Of a DNA stretch of 45,678 bases, positions 25,408-34,854 are shown piece by piece. Source of the stretch: Cyclobacteriaceae bacterium (lineage in GTDB: Bacteria > Bacteroidota > Bacteroidia > Cytophagales > Cyclobacteriaceae). The stretch spans positions 1 to 45,678 of the forward strand of contig JAGQYM010000038.1 of the NCBI GenBank assembly GCA_020436085.1. The letters are read 5' to 3'. The translations under genes and the position numbers were made by a program. Numbering within the stretch: the stretch's first letter is position 1; the number at the start of each line of letters is the position of its first letter. The notes under the pieces are model-generated. The model did not search any database. It was not told the DNA's origin and saw only the letters and a program-made list of their open reading frames with translations.

Positions 25408-27015
25408 ATGACCCTTGAACAAGAAATAGCAAAAAGAAGGACGTTTGGTATCATCAGTCACCCGGATGCCGGCAAAACGACTTTGACTGAAAAGCTACTT
25501 CTTTTTGGAGGGGCTATTCAGAAAGCGGGGGCAGTTAAATCCAGTAAGATTAAGGACCATGCCCGTAGCGACTGGATGGAGATTGAAAAGCAAAGAGGTA
25601 TTTCGGTAGCTACCTCGGTGATGGGATTTAACTATGATGGAATCAAAATCAACCTCCTTGATACTCCTGGTCACCAGGATTTTGCCGAAGACACTTATCG
25701 CACGCTAACGGCAGTTGACAGTGTGATCATGGTGATTGATTGTGTGAAAGGTGTGGAGATGCAGACAGAGAAGCTAATGGAAGTCTGTCGCATGCGAAGC
25801 ACTCCGGTAATCTGCTTTATCAATAAACTGGATAGAGAAGGACAGGACCCATTTGATTTGTTGGATGAAATAGAGGAGAAACTCAACATAAAAGTGAGGC
25901 CATTGAGTTGGCCCATTAGTATGGGAAAGACCTTCAAAGGGGTCTATAGTCTTTATGAGAAAAGCCTCAAACTTTTTACGCCAAGTAAGACAACGGTAGA
26001 GGAGGCAATTGAGATTTCAGATATCAATGATCCGATTATTGATCAATTAGTTGGTGAGAATAATGCGAAACAACTAAGAGCCGATGTTGAACTGATCGAA
26101 GGAGTTTATCCTGAGTTTGAGATTGATGATTATCTTTCAGGTAATGTAGCTCCTGTTTTCTTTGGCAGCGCTGTGAACAACTTTGGAGTGAAAGAGTTGC
26201 TGGATACGTTCATCAAGATTGCACCCACACCAATACCCCGAGAGACGACACTGCGTGAAGTGGAACCCAGTGAGAAGAAATTTTCAGGGTTCATTTTCAA
26301 GATTCACGCCAACATGGATCCCAAACATCGTAATCGTATTGCGTTCCTACGAGTATGTTCAGGGAAGTTTGAACGAGGAAACAATTACACGCACGTCAGG
26401 CAGGAAAAAAATATAAGATTTTCTAACGCGACCGCGTTCATGGCACAGGACAGAGAAACTGTGGAAGAAGCCTGGCCTGGAGATATTGTTGGATTGTACG
26501 ATACGGGTAATCTGAAAATCGGGGATACGCTGACTGATGGGGAGAAATTTTTCTATACTGGTATACCGAGTTTTTCACCTGAGATCTTTAAGGAGGTGAT
26601 TAACAAAGACGCCATGAAGACGAAGCAGTTGGAGAAAGGTTTGATCCAGTTAATGGAAGAAGGTGTGGCTCAGTTGTTCACGTTTGAGCTTGGTAGTAGA
26701 AAAGTTGTAGGAACGGTGGGCGCGCTTCAGTTTGAAGTAATTCAGTTTCGTTTGAAGAATGAATATAACGCGACAGTTGAATTTGCACCGCAGAATATTT
26801 TTAAGGCATGTTGGATAAGCAGCAAGGATCAAGCTAAGCTTCAGGAGTTCGTAGATTCCAAGCAGAGACACATTGCTCGCGACAAGGATGGTAAACTCGT
26901 ATTCATGGCCGAATCAAAGGCATGGTTGCAAATGGTGCAGGATAACTTTCCGGAGATAGAATTCCATTTCACGTCAGAATTCAAAGAAACACCGGAGGCG
27001 TTAAACCAAAACTAA
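25408..27015 (+). CDS. prfC: Peptide chain release factor 3
   Basis: Translational GTPase that removes RF1 and RF2 from the ribosome after peptide release. The 535 residues are the family norm. G1 [15 protein letters not shown], with [20 protein letters not shown] leading into the switch region [13 protein letters not shown]3 [19 protein letters not shown]4 [11 protein letters not shown], then RF3 domains 2 and 3 with [20 protein letters not shown] and [20 protein letters not shown]. It is preceded by its own -7 element and followed by a weak hairpin and the rluA-family gene. Confidence 0.96.
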   Translation: MTLEQEIAKRRTFGIISHPDAGKTTLTEKLLLFGGAIQKAGAVKSSKIKDHARSDWMEIEKQRGISVATSVMGFNYDGIKINLLDTPGHQDFAEDTYRTLTAVDSVIMVIDCVKGVEMQTEKLMEVCRMRSTPVICFINKLDREGQDPFDLLDEIEEKLNIKVRPLSWPISMGKTFKGVYSLYEKSLKLFTPSKTTVEEAIEISDINDPIIDQLVGENNAKQLRADVELIEGVYPEFEIDDYLSGNVAPVFFGSAVNNFGVKELLDTFIKIAPTPIPRETTLREVEPSEKKFSGFIFKIHANMDPKHRNRIAFLRVCSGKFERGNNYTHVRQEKNIRFSNATAFMAQDRETVEEAWPGDIVGLYDTGNLKIGDTLTDGEKFFYTGIPSFSPEIFKEVINKDAMKTKQLEKGLIQLMEEGVAQLFTFELGSRKVVGTVGALQFEVIQFRLKNEYNATVEFAPQNIFKACWISSKDQAKLQEFVDSKQRHIARDKDGKLVFMAESKAWLQMVQDNFPEIEFHFTSEFKETPEALNQN

Positions 27016-27041
27016 GCCAGCATGCTCAAGTTGGGCTGGCT
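27015..27041 (+). terminator. Weak hairpin after prfC
   Basis: AGCCAGC (27015-27021) and GCTGGCT (27035-27041) form a 7-bp stem with a 13-base loop directly at the prfC stop, followed by ATCTTTG rather than a U-run. The right arm abuts the next gene's -7 element. Confidence 0.35.
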
Positions 27042-27048
27042 ATCTTTG
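27041..27048 (+). promoter_or_regulatory. Possible -7 element for the RluA-family gene
   Basis: TATCTTTG fits TAnnTTTG and lies 17 bases before the TTG start at 27066. It overlaps the last base of the prfC hairpin. Confidence 0.35.
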
Positions 27049-27065
27049 CCGGATAACATTTTCAA

Positions 27066-27743
27066 TTGCCTACGCCAATTATCAATGTACTTTACGAAGA
27101 CAATCATTTACTGATTGTCAATAAGCCGGTGGGAATTCTCGTTCAAGGGGATAGCACTGGCGACCGGCCGCTAGTTGAGATTGCCAAAGAATATGTAAAG
27201 GAGAAATACGAGAAACCAGGAGCGGTATTTTTGGGTGTCGTGCATCGGCTGGATAGACCTGTAAGTGGTGTAGTAGTTTTTGCAAGAACTTCTAAAGCTC
27301 TAACACGCATGAATGCCCAGTTTCGTGATAAGGAAACTCAGAAAATTTATTGGGCTATTGTTGATAACAAACCCGCGAAGCCGCAGGGTAAATTGATACA
27401 CTGGCTGGTGAAAGACGAAAAGAAAAATAAGACAACAGCATACGATTCTGAGATTGATCAGGGAAAGCGCTCAGAACTAAGCTACAAACTGGTGCGGCAG
27501 GCTGGCAGGTGCCTCATAGAAGTTCAACCCATTACAGGCAGGCCACATCAGATTCGTGTACAACTAGCGTCCATGCAATGTCCAATCGTGGGCGATTTGA
27601 AGTACGGCTATCCAACACCAAACCAGGACGGAAGTATCTGTCTTCATGCCAGATCACTTCAGTTTGTCCATCCGGTCACAAAAGAAAAGATGATGATAAC
27701 GGCAGAACTTCCGGATGAACCACATTGGAATCCGTTTCGTTAG
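27066..27743 (+). CDS. RluA-family RNA pseudouridine synthase
   Basis: Isomerises uridine to pseudouridine in rRNA or tRNA. The 225 residues lack an N-terminal S4 domain, as in RluA/RluC-like short forms. Motifs: VLYEDNHLLIVNKPVGILVQ, VHRLDRPVSGVVVFARTSKA with the catalytic Asp in HRLDRP, and ITGRPHQIRVQLA (motif III). The only usable start in frame is TTG at 27066, because a TAA lies four codons upstream and no ATG precedes the first motif. The target position in RNA cannot be read from sequence. Confidence 0.9.
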   Translation: MPTPIINVLYEDNHLLIVNKPVGILVQGDSTGDRPLVEIAKEYVKEKYEKPGAVFLGVVHRLDRPVSGVVVFARTSKALTRMNAQFRDKETQKIYWAIVDNKPAKPQGKLIHWLVKDEKKNKTTAYDSEIDQGKRSELSYKLVRQAGRCLIEVQPITGRPHQIRVQLASMQCPIVGDLKYGYPTPNQDGSICLHARSLQFVHPVTKEKMMITAELPDEPHWNPFR

Positions 27744-27815
27744 TCTCTCTACTTTTGGCGTTATTTTTCTTTAACTGCATTGTATATCTTGGCTCAACTT
27801 TGACTTTAGGGAAAA

Positions 27816-28130
27816 GTGAATTGGATAAATAGACTTCAGGAAAGATGGAAAGTGGGCAGCGCTTTTCAGGTTATTATTATTCTTATCGTTTTTGCGTGCA
27901 CGGGATTTACCGTGTTGTATCTGAAAAGACCTCTTTTCGATTTTCTTTTTGAAGGGCAAGAAATGCCGATGTGGGCATCCATTATTTACTACATATTAAT
28001 TCTGCCGATCTACAATGTTTTTTTACTTTTTTATGGCCTTATTTTCGGCCAGTTCTCCTTTTTTTGGGCATTTGAGAAGAGGTTCTTTAACCGAGTATTC
28101 TCTATCTTTAGAAAGTCAAACTCGAAGTGA
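27816..28130 (+). CDS. DUF6787 family small membrane protein
   Basis: A 104-residue protein with a GTG start at 27816 and two hydrophobic segments (SAFQVIIILIVFACTGFTVL and WASIIYYILILPIYNVFLLF). The motif YNVFLLFYGLIFGQFSFFW and the end FEKRFFNRVF fit the DUF6787 family of Bacteroidota. Function unknown. A possible -7 box TACTTTTG lies at 27750-27757, and a lipoprotein gene follows after 38 bases. Confidence 0.72.
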   Translation: MNWINRLQERWKVGSAFQVIIILIVFACTGFTVLYLKRPLFDFLFEGQEMPMWASIIYYILILPIYNVFLLFYGLIFGQFSFFWAFEKRFFNRVFSIFRKSNSK

Positions 28131-28168
28131 CTCCGAAATACTTTAAAACAAAAAACCAACCATATCGC

Positions 28169-28672
28169 ATGAAATCAATTTTCTATTCCTTGTGTGCTTT
28201 AATCTTAATTGCCTCCTGTTCATCTCCAAAGTATGCCTACAACTTTGATCACTACAATTATCAATCGGCTAAGAAGAACAAGGTGGCCTCGGTAGAACAA
28301 ACCTCGCTGCCTGCTCTGCAGCCTGAACTTCTTGTTGCAAGCAACGATGATTCTTTTGTGCCTGTTGCAGAACCTACTAAGGAAGAATTGGAGACGACAG
28401 TTTCAGAAGTGCGCAAGACTTATTTGCAGATGGATAAGTCTGAGAGAAAGGAGTTCCGGAAAGATGTTAAGAATTTCATAAAAGAGAAAAAGGAAAGCAT
28501 CAAAGCGGTGAAGAAGACCAATGCGATGGACAACGACTTGAAACTGGCTGCGATTTTTGGCGCGGTGGGAATTGTTGCCCTCATTATTAGTGGAGATGTG
28601 TTCTATATCATTGGCGGGATAGCCCTAATAATTGGCGTAGTATTCTTCGTGAAGTGGCTTGTAAGGCAATAA
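28169..28672 (+). CDS. Predicted lipoprotein with C-terminal membrane helices
   Basis: The chosen ATG at 28169 yields 167 residues with a lipobox at the start: MKSIFYSLCALILIASCSS. A longer frame from 28127 would bury it. The middle is charged and probably helical or coiled (ETTVSEVRKTYLQMDKSERK, then EFRKDVKNFIKEKKESIKAV). The end has a hydrophobic pair, AAIFGAVGIVALIISGDVFY followed by IIGGIALIIGVVFFVKWLV. A family name is not evident. It is closed by a strong terminator at 28694-28731 and is the last gene before the gld operon. Confidence 0.75.
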   Translation: MKSIFYSLCALILIASCSSPKYAYNFDHYNYQSAKKNKVASVEQTSLPALQPELLVASNDDSFVPVAEPTKEELETTVSEVRKTYLQMDKSERKEFRKDVKNFIKEKKESIKAVKKTNAMDNDLKLAAIFGAVGIVALIISGDVFYIIGGIALIIGVVFFVKWLVRQ

Positions 28673-28693
28673 GACCGAACAAATCCAAAATTT

Positions 28694-28731
28694 CAAAGGC
28701 CTCTTTTTTTAAGAGGCCTTTGCTTTTTTTT
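28694..28731 (+). terminator. Strong intrinsic terminator
   Basis: A 12-bp perfect stem (CAAAGGCCTCTT at 28694-28705, AAGAGGCCTTTG at 28711-28722), a 5-base T loop and a following CTTTTTTTT run. The TTTG at the end of the stem also serves as the candidate -33 box of the gldA promoter. Confidence 0.9.
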
Positions 28732-28748
28732 AGAAAAAATTATTTTTG
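28719..28748 (+). promoter_or_regulatory. Bacteroidota-type promoter of the gld operon
   Basis: TTTG (28719-28722), 18 bases, then TATTTTTG (28741-28748), a full consensus match. The predicted start near 28754 leaves a leader of about 60 bases holding two hairpins. Confidence 0.55.
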
Positions 28749-28758
28749 CATCCAGAAA

Positions 28759-28812
28759 AATGAGCGTGTCAGCTCATTGTAGTTTAGTGCAACACGGATT
28801 AAGCGACTAAAC
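28759..28812 (+). promoter_or_regulatory. Two tandem hairpins in the gldA leader
   Basis: First: AATGAGC (28759-28765) pairs with GCTCATT (28772-28778). Second: GTTTAGT (28782-28788) pairs with ACTAAAC (28806-28812), which ends directly before the gldA ATG; an inner GC/GC pair extends it. The second would sequester the bases ahead of the start codon, suggesting control of translation. No known riboswitch is recognised. Confidence 0.45.
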
Positions 28813-29742
28813 ATGAACATTACAATAGAAAATTTATCAAAATACTACGGGCCGCAGAAGGCTGTAGATAGCATCTCCTTTGAAGTAAAAACTGGGGAGA
28901 TCCTCGGCTTTCTTGGCCCCAATGGAGCTGGAAAGAGCACGACCATGAAAATGCTGACGGGATATCTGGGCATTGGGGAAGGTGACGTTCGATTTGGCGA
29001 AAAATCACTTTCTGAATTTGGAGACCTGATCAAAAGACACATCGGATACCTTCCGGAGAATAATCCTCTTTATCTGGATATGCCGATTATTGATTACCTG
29101 GAATTTTGTGCGGCACTGCAAGGCGTTACCAAAGACAAGATTGGTGAGCGTGTAAGGAAAATGGTGAAGGTGTGTGGTCTAAATGCCGAGAAGCACAAAA
29201 AAATTGGCGAATTATCGAAAGGATATCGTCAACGCGTAGGTCTGGCGCAGTCAATGATTCATGACCCGGAAATATTGATTCTGGATGAACCAACTACAGG
29301 GCTGGACCCCAACCAGATTGTGGAGATCAGGAAGCTAATAAGGGAACTTGGGAAAGAGAAAACAGTAATTCTAAGTACACACATTCTTCCTGAGGTAGAG
29401 GCGACTTGTGATCGCATCTTGATTATCAATCGTGGAAAGATCGTGGCAAACGGTACAGCCGATACATTGAGAAGTCAGGCTGCTGGGCAGGAGATCATAA
29501 AGGTTAGAATAGAAGATGCTGGAGCGGAAGAAATCCTGGGCGAACTAAGAAGAATGGATACTACCGATCGCGTGGAGTTAGTGGATAAGAACCTTAACCG
29601 CTTTGAAGTTCACAGTGCCACTGGCAAAACATCAAAGAGAGAGATATTTAATCTCTGCGTTCAAAAGGGTTGGGTTTTAAGTGAGCTCATTCCGATAGAA
29701 ACTCGTCTCGAAGATATTTTCAGAAACTTAACCATGAATTGA
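28813..29742 (+). CDS. gldA: GldA, gliding-motility ABC transporter ATPase
   Basis: ATP-binding subunit of the GldAFG transporter, associated with gliding motility in Bacteroidota. The 309 residues carry Walker A GPNGAGKSTTMKML, a Q-loop region YLPENNPLYLDMPI, ABC signature LSKGYRQRVGLAQ, Walker B EILILDEPTTGLDPNQ and the H-loop in ILSTHILPEVEATCDR. The C-terminal 90 residues are an accessory domain common to this type. gldF follows after one base and gldG after that, so this is the standard cluster. The leader carries two hairpins and a matching promoter. Confidence 0.93.
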   Translation: MNITIENLSKYYGPQKAVDSISFEVKTGEILGFLGPNGAGKSTTMKMLTGYLGIGEGDVRFGEKSLSEFGDLIKRHIGYLPENNPLYLDMPIIDYLEFCAALQGVTKDKIGERVRKMVKVCGLNAEKHKKIGELSKGYRQRVGLAQSMIHDPEILILDEPTTGLDPNQIVEIRKLIRELGKEKTVILSTHILPEVEATCDRILIINRGKIVANGTADTLRSQAAGQEIIKVRIEDAGAEEILGELRRMDTTDRVELVDKNLNRFEVHSATGKTSKREIFNLCVQKGWVLSELIPIETRLEDIFRNLTMN

Positions 29743-29743
29743 G

Positions 29744-30466
29744 ATGCATGCGATTTGGGTAATAACGAAACGTGAGTTGCAATCATTTTTTGATTCATTG
29801 ATAGCGTATATCATACTCATTTTGTTTTTGGGATTTAGTGGGTTCTTTACCTGGCTCTTTGGTTCGGATATATTTCTGGTGGGCCAGGCGAGTCTCCAAT
29901 CCTTTTTTGGGGTTTCTTACTGGACATTGTTTTTCTTCATTCCAGCACTTACCATGAGATTGTTGGCTGAGGAAAAAAAGACTGGTACGATTGAGCTGCT
30001 GTTAACCAAGGCGGTAACCGATCGGGAGGTGGTGATTGGGAAATTTCTTTCAACGCTGCTGTTGGTCTGCACGGCATTGTTGTTTACGCTGCCTTACGTA
30101 GTCACAGTTTATAATATCGGTAATATGGACTTGGGCCAGGTGTTGTGTGGATACCTTGGTCTGATTTTGATGAGCGCATCCTATATCAGTATAGGACTTT
30201 ATGCAAGTAGCGTCACGAGCAATCAAATAGTTGCATTTCTATTGGCGCTCTTCATCGGTCTTTTCTTCCACATCATCTTTGAAGTTCTGGCGGCCAATTT
30301 TTCTGGAGTGATTGGACAGGTATTGAATACACTCAGTCTTTCAAACCATTTTGAAAGTATTTCTCGAGGCGTAGTTGATACCAGAGATTTGATCTACTTC
30401 GGGTCGCTCATCTTCATCGGCTTGTTTCTTTCTGAATTGTCGCTAACCAAAAGGAATACAGACTAA
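29744..30466 (+). CDS. gldF: GldF, gliding-motility ABC transporter permease
   Basis: Membrane subunit of the GldAFG complex; 240 residues with about six helices, beginning MHAIWVITKRELQSFFDSLI and including GVSYWTLFFFIPALTMRLLA, KKTGTIELLLTKAVTDREVV (the coupling-type loop of ABC-2 permeases), then SASYISIGLYASSVTSNQIV. The 5' end starts one base after the gldA stop, so translation is probably coupled, and gldG follows 4 bases after its stop. Confidence 0.92.
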   Translation: MHAIWVITKRELQSFFDSLIAYIILILFLGFSGFFTWLFGSDIFLVGQASLQSFFGVSYWTLFFFIPALTMRLLAEEKKTGTIELLLTKAVTDREVVIGKFLSTLLLVCTALLFTLPYVVTVYNIGNMDLGQVLCGYLGLILMSASYISIGLYASSVTSNQIVAFLLALFIGLFFHIIFEVLAANFSGVIGQVLNTLSLSNHFESISRGVVDTRDLIYFGSLIFIGLFLSELSLTKRNTD

Positions 30467-30470
30467 CGCT

Positions 30471-31985
30471 ATGAAGCAAAAGCTTTATATCACAACTATA
30501 TTGGTTATCGCCATTTTACTGGTGGTCAACCTTCTGTCGAATGAATTTCACTTGCGTTTCGATTTTACTGATGAGAAGCAGTACACGCTAAGTCAGGCCA
30601 CCCTCGACATCTTGAATGACTTGGAGGAACCCGTGACGGTGAAGGCCTATTTTTCCGAAGACTTACCGCCCAACGTGATCAAGGCTCGCCAGGATTTTCA
30701 GGAGATGTTGGTGGAGTATGCAAGCCTATCTGATGGAATGCTGCTATATGAATTCGTTAACCCGAACGAAAGTGAATCCAATGAACAGGATGCAGTGAGT
30801 CATGGAATTCAACCTGTGTTAATCAACGTTCGCGAGAAGGACCAGGTAAAACAACAGAAAGCATTTTTGGGAGCTACAGTTTCAATCGATGATCGGTCGG
30901 ACGTGATTCCGTTCATACAGCCAGGCACAGCCATGGAATATGAGTTATCTACGGCTATTAAAAGGATTTCGGTTGAGGACAAGCCAACAATAGGATTCCT
31001 TGTGGGACACGGAGAACCATCTCTATCGGAGTTGATGCAGTTACAAAACCAACTTTCAGTCCTCTATAATACAAGTGAAGTACAACTTGACACTGCTGAC
31101 GTACCTGAATTTGTAAAGACGCTGGCTATTATTCGGCCAATGGATAGCATCCCAAACATTGTTCTAAACCGCATTGATAACTTCTTGGCGCGTGGAGGCA
31201 ATGTGGCGATTGCGATGAATAGAGTGACCGGTGATTTACAAAATTCATTCGGGTCAGCAATTAATACGGGCTTGGAAGCTTGGCTCCAGCAAAAAGGAAT
31301 TGTTGTAGACGGAAATTTTATAGTAGATGCAAGCTGCGGGGCGGTCACTGTGCAGCAGCAACAAGGATTTTTTACAATGCAGACTAACGTATCATTTCCG
31401 TTTCTGCCACGTGTCTCCAATTTTGCTGAGCATCCGATCACCACAGGACTCGAAAATGTTCTTTTCGAGTTTGCCAGTACCGTGCGTTACATCGGTGACT
31501 CTACGAAACGATTCACGCCTCTCGCTCTAACGTCTGATAAGTCAAATTCTCTTGCATCGCCACAATACTTCGACATCAATAAACAATGGACAGAGACTGA
31601 CTTTCCTTTGCGAAACTTAATTATGGGCGCTGCTATCGAAGGTAAACTCTCAGGCACAGCAGAATCAAAAATGGTGGTGATAAGTGATGGAGACTTTCCA
31701 GTAACAGGGTCTCAGCAGCGGCCGCGTAATCAACAACCCGACAACATTAGTTTGATGACCAACACTATTGATTGGCTTTCAGATGATACAGGACTCATTG
31801 CCTTGAGAACAAAAGGAGTCACCTCAAGGCCTATTGACGAGCTGGAGGCAAGCACCAAGGGATTACTGAAGATTGTAAATTTCTTGTTGCCACTACTGCT
31901 GGTGATCATCTATGGCCTCATTCGCATGCAACAGAATAGAATGAAACGACTGAAAAGGATGAGTGAGAACTATGAAGAAGTTTAG
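30471..31985 (+). CDS. gldG: GldG, gliding-motility ABC transporter auxiliary protein
   Basis: A 504-residue protein with an N-terminal membrane helix (YITTILVIAILLVVNLLS), a long extracytoplasmic part and a C-terminal helix (IVNFLLPLLLVIIYGLI) near residue 485. The N-terminal part has RFDFTDEKQYTLSQATLDIL and EEPVTVKAYFSEDLPPNV, the hallmark of GldG/ABC-type uncharacterised proteins. It is the third subunit of GldAFG. The last 14 bases overlap the DUF4340 gene start at 31972. Confidence 0.92.
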   Translation: MKQKLYITTILVIAILLVVNLLSNEFHLRFDFTDEKQYTLSQATLDILNDLEEPVTVKAYFSEDLPPNVIKARQDFQEMLVEYASLSDGMLLYEFVNPNESESNEQDAVSHGIQPVLINVREKDQVKQQKAFLGATVSIDDRSDVIPFIQPGTAMEYELSTAIKRISVEDKPTIGFLVGHGEPSLSELMQLQNQLSVLYNTSEVQLDTADVPEFVKTLAIIRPMDSIPNIVLNRIDNFLARGGNVAIAMNRVTGDLQNSFGSAINTGLEAWLQQKGIVVDGNFIVDASCGAVTVQQQQGFFTMQTNVSFPFLPRVSNFAEHPITTGLENVLFEFASTVRYIGDSTKRFTPLALTSDKSNSLASPQYFDINKQWTETDFPLRNLIMGAAIEGKLSGTAESKMVVISDGDFPVTGSQQRPRNQQPDNISLMTNTIDWLSDDTGLIALRTKGVTSRPIDELEASTKGLLKIVNFLLPLLLVIIYGLIRMQQNRMKRLKRMSENYEEV

Positions 31986-32904
31986 CAATAAGATTCTGAT
32001 CATTGTTTTGGTTGCGCTGGTGGCCATTTTTGCGCTATCTAGAGTATTCCGATCTCCGAAACTTGAAAGCAACCTCAGGAAGGAATTGGTGAAGTTAGAT
32101 ACAGCCGCTGTCACGGAGGTAAGAATCAATCGTGAGGCGGAAGGTGCAGGGGAAGTGAGGCTGAAGAGAGACGGCAACAACTGGAGGGTATCGACTGATA
32201 GTAAAGAAGCTGAAGCTGGGGCAGGAGCAGTAAAAAGTATGCTCGGTGTTATGAAAGAACTACTGGCGCAGCGTATGGTGGCGCGAAAGAAGGAGAAATG
32301 GGATACTTATCAGGTAGGGGAAGGCAGCACGCGCGTTACAGCCTACAACGGCTCAGAGAAGGTGACCGACTTTAGAGTTGGAAAGACAGGATTTAGTCAG
32401 GGGCAGGGTAGAGGACAAGGTAGTGCATACACGTATCTCAGACTAACTGACGAAGATGAGGTTTACTCCTCTGAGGGATTTATCACTTCCTATTTCAATC
32501 GTGACTATGATGACTTAAGAAATCAATTATTCTTAAAGATTAGCCGTAATGAGGTGAATAAGATCGAATTCAACTATCCTGATTCAAGTTTTGTTTTAGA
32601 AAAAAAAGATTCACTTTGGTATGTGGACGGGGCACCAGCAGTTGAAACTAAAGTAAGTCAATACTTCAGTAAAATCAGATTTAAGACCATTAGCGAGTTT
32701 GATGATAATTTTGCCCAGCCAGGCAATGCGACACTTCAAATTCAAATCATAGGAACAGGGCCGATTGCAACAGCACAGGCCTGGGCTATGGATGAAGAGA
32801 ATTGGGTGTTGACCTCCACGGCTCAACAAGGGGTTTACTTCAAGGGAAAGACTTCGGGTGTACTTAACGATATCTTTGTCGGTAAAAAATGGTTTGAGGA
32901 GTAA
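31972..32904 (+). CDS. DUF4340 domain protein
   Basis: A roughly 310-residue protein with an N-terminal helix (KILIIVLVALVAIFALSRVF) and a beta-rich outer part; DUF4340 is typically found next to GldG-like proteins. Visible features: TEVRINREAEGAGEVRLKRD, the Trp-containing NWRVSTDSKEAEAG, KVTDFRVGKTGFSQGQGR and FKTISEFDDNFAQPGNATLQ. The ATG at 31972 is preferred over GTG at 31963. It overlaps gldG by 14 bases, so it belongs to the gld operon; a role as an outer subunit of the GldAFG transporter is inferred. The operon closes at a strong hairpin at 32924-32956. Confidence 0.85.
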   Translation: MKKFSNKILIIVLVALVAIFALSRVFRSPKLESNLRKELVKLDTAAVTEVRINREAEGAGEVRLKRDGNNWRVSTDSKEAEAGAGAVKSMLGVMKELLAQRMVARKKEKWDTYQVGEGSTRVTAYNGSEKVTDFRVGKTGFSQGQGRGQGSAYTYLRLTDEDEVYSSEGFITSYFNRDYDDLRNQLFLKISRNEVNKIEFNYPDSSFVLEKKDSLWYVDGAPAVETKVSQYFSKIRFKTISEFDDNFAQPGNATLQIQIIGTGPIATAQAWAMDEENWVLTSTAQQGVYFKGKTSGVLNDIFVGKKWFEE

Positions 32905-32923
32905 TTACTCAATTCAGACGAAA

Positions 32924-32956
32924 AACAAAAAAGGCCCAGTTCGGGCCTTTTTTGTT
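32924..32956. terminator. Bidirectional terminator between the gld operon and atpC
   Basis: A 14-bp perfect stem (arms 32924-32937 and 32943-32956) with a 5-base loop and A/T runs on both sides of GGCCC, so it can stop transcription in both directions. It lies 20 bases from the DUF4340 stop and 19 bases from the atpC stop. Confidence 0.9.
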
Positions 32957-32974
32957 GCTTATCAAATCTTGTAA

Positions 32975-33220
32975 CTATTGCGCGATTCCGTCAGCTAGAA
33001 GGATCACCTTGTTCTTGAGCACTTCAACAACGCCTCCGGTGATTTTTACTTCTTTGGTTGCCTCTTTAGACTTGTACACAACCATACCCTCTTTTAACAA
33101 TCCCACCAACGGAGCGTGATCATTCATTACCTGAAATGATCCGTCTGTGCCGGGGAATGTGGCAATAGTCACTTCGCCTTCGAATACTTTTTTCTCGGGA
33201 GTAATAATTTCCAGATGCAT
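32975..33220 (-). CDS. atpC: F1 ATP synthase epsilon subunit
   Basis: Central-stalk subunit of the F1 motor. The 81 residues (MHLEIITPEKKVFEGEVTIA, then PGTDGSFQVMNDHAPLVGLL and VVEVLKNKVILLADGI) cover only the N-terminal beta-sandwich domain. The C-terminal helical pair of E. coli epsilon, responsible for inhibition, is missing, as is common in Bacteroidota. It starts 3 bases after atpD and is co-transcribed with it. Confidence 0.93.
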   Translation of the reverse strand: MHLEIITPEKKVFEGEVTIATFPGTDGSFQVMNDHAPLVGLLKEGMVVYKSKEATKEVKITGGVVEVLKNKVILLADGIAQ

Positions 33221-33223
33221 TGT

Positions 33224-34741
<1,518 letters not shown>

Positions 34742-34767
34742 TTAATTAGGGGTATTAATTGCAGCCG

Positions 34768-34798
34768 CAAAAGTAGTAGTTTCAGGTTCAACGGCAAA
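34768..34798 (-). promoter_or_regulatory. Bacteroidota-type promoter of atpDC
   Basis: On the minus strand TTTG (34798-34795), exactly 19 bases, then TACTTTTG (34775-34768): a full consensus match. The predicted start near 34762 leaves a leader of about 30 bases. Confidence 0.65.
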
Positions 34799-34827
34799 AA
34801 AATAAAGCGCGGAAAAATAGGCTCATT

Positions 34828-34854
34828 TAGGCCGAAATTGGCTTTTTCGGCCTA
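34828..34854 (-). terminator. Weak hairpin at the histidine kinase stop codon
   Basis: TAGGCCGAAA (34828-34837) pairs with TTTCGGCCTA (34845-34854), a 10-bp stem with a 7-base loop whose first arm contains the stop codon of the kinase gene. There is no U-run behind it, so termination is uncertain. Confidence 0.4.
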
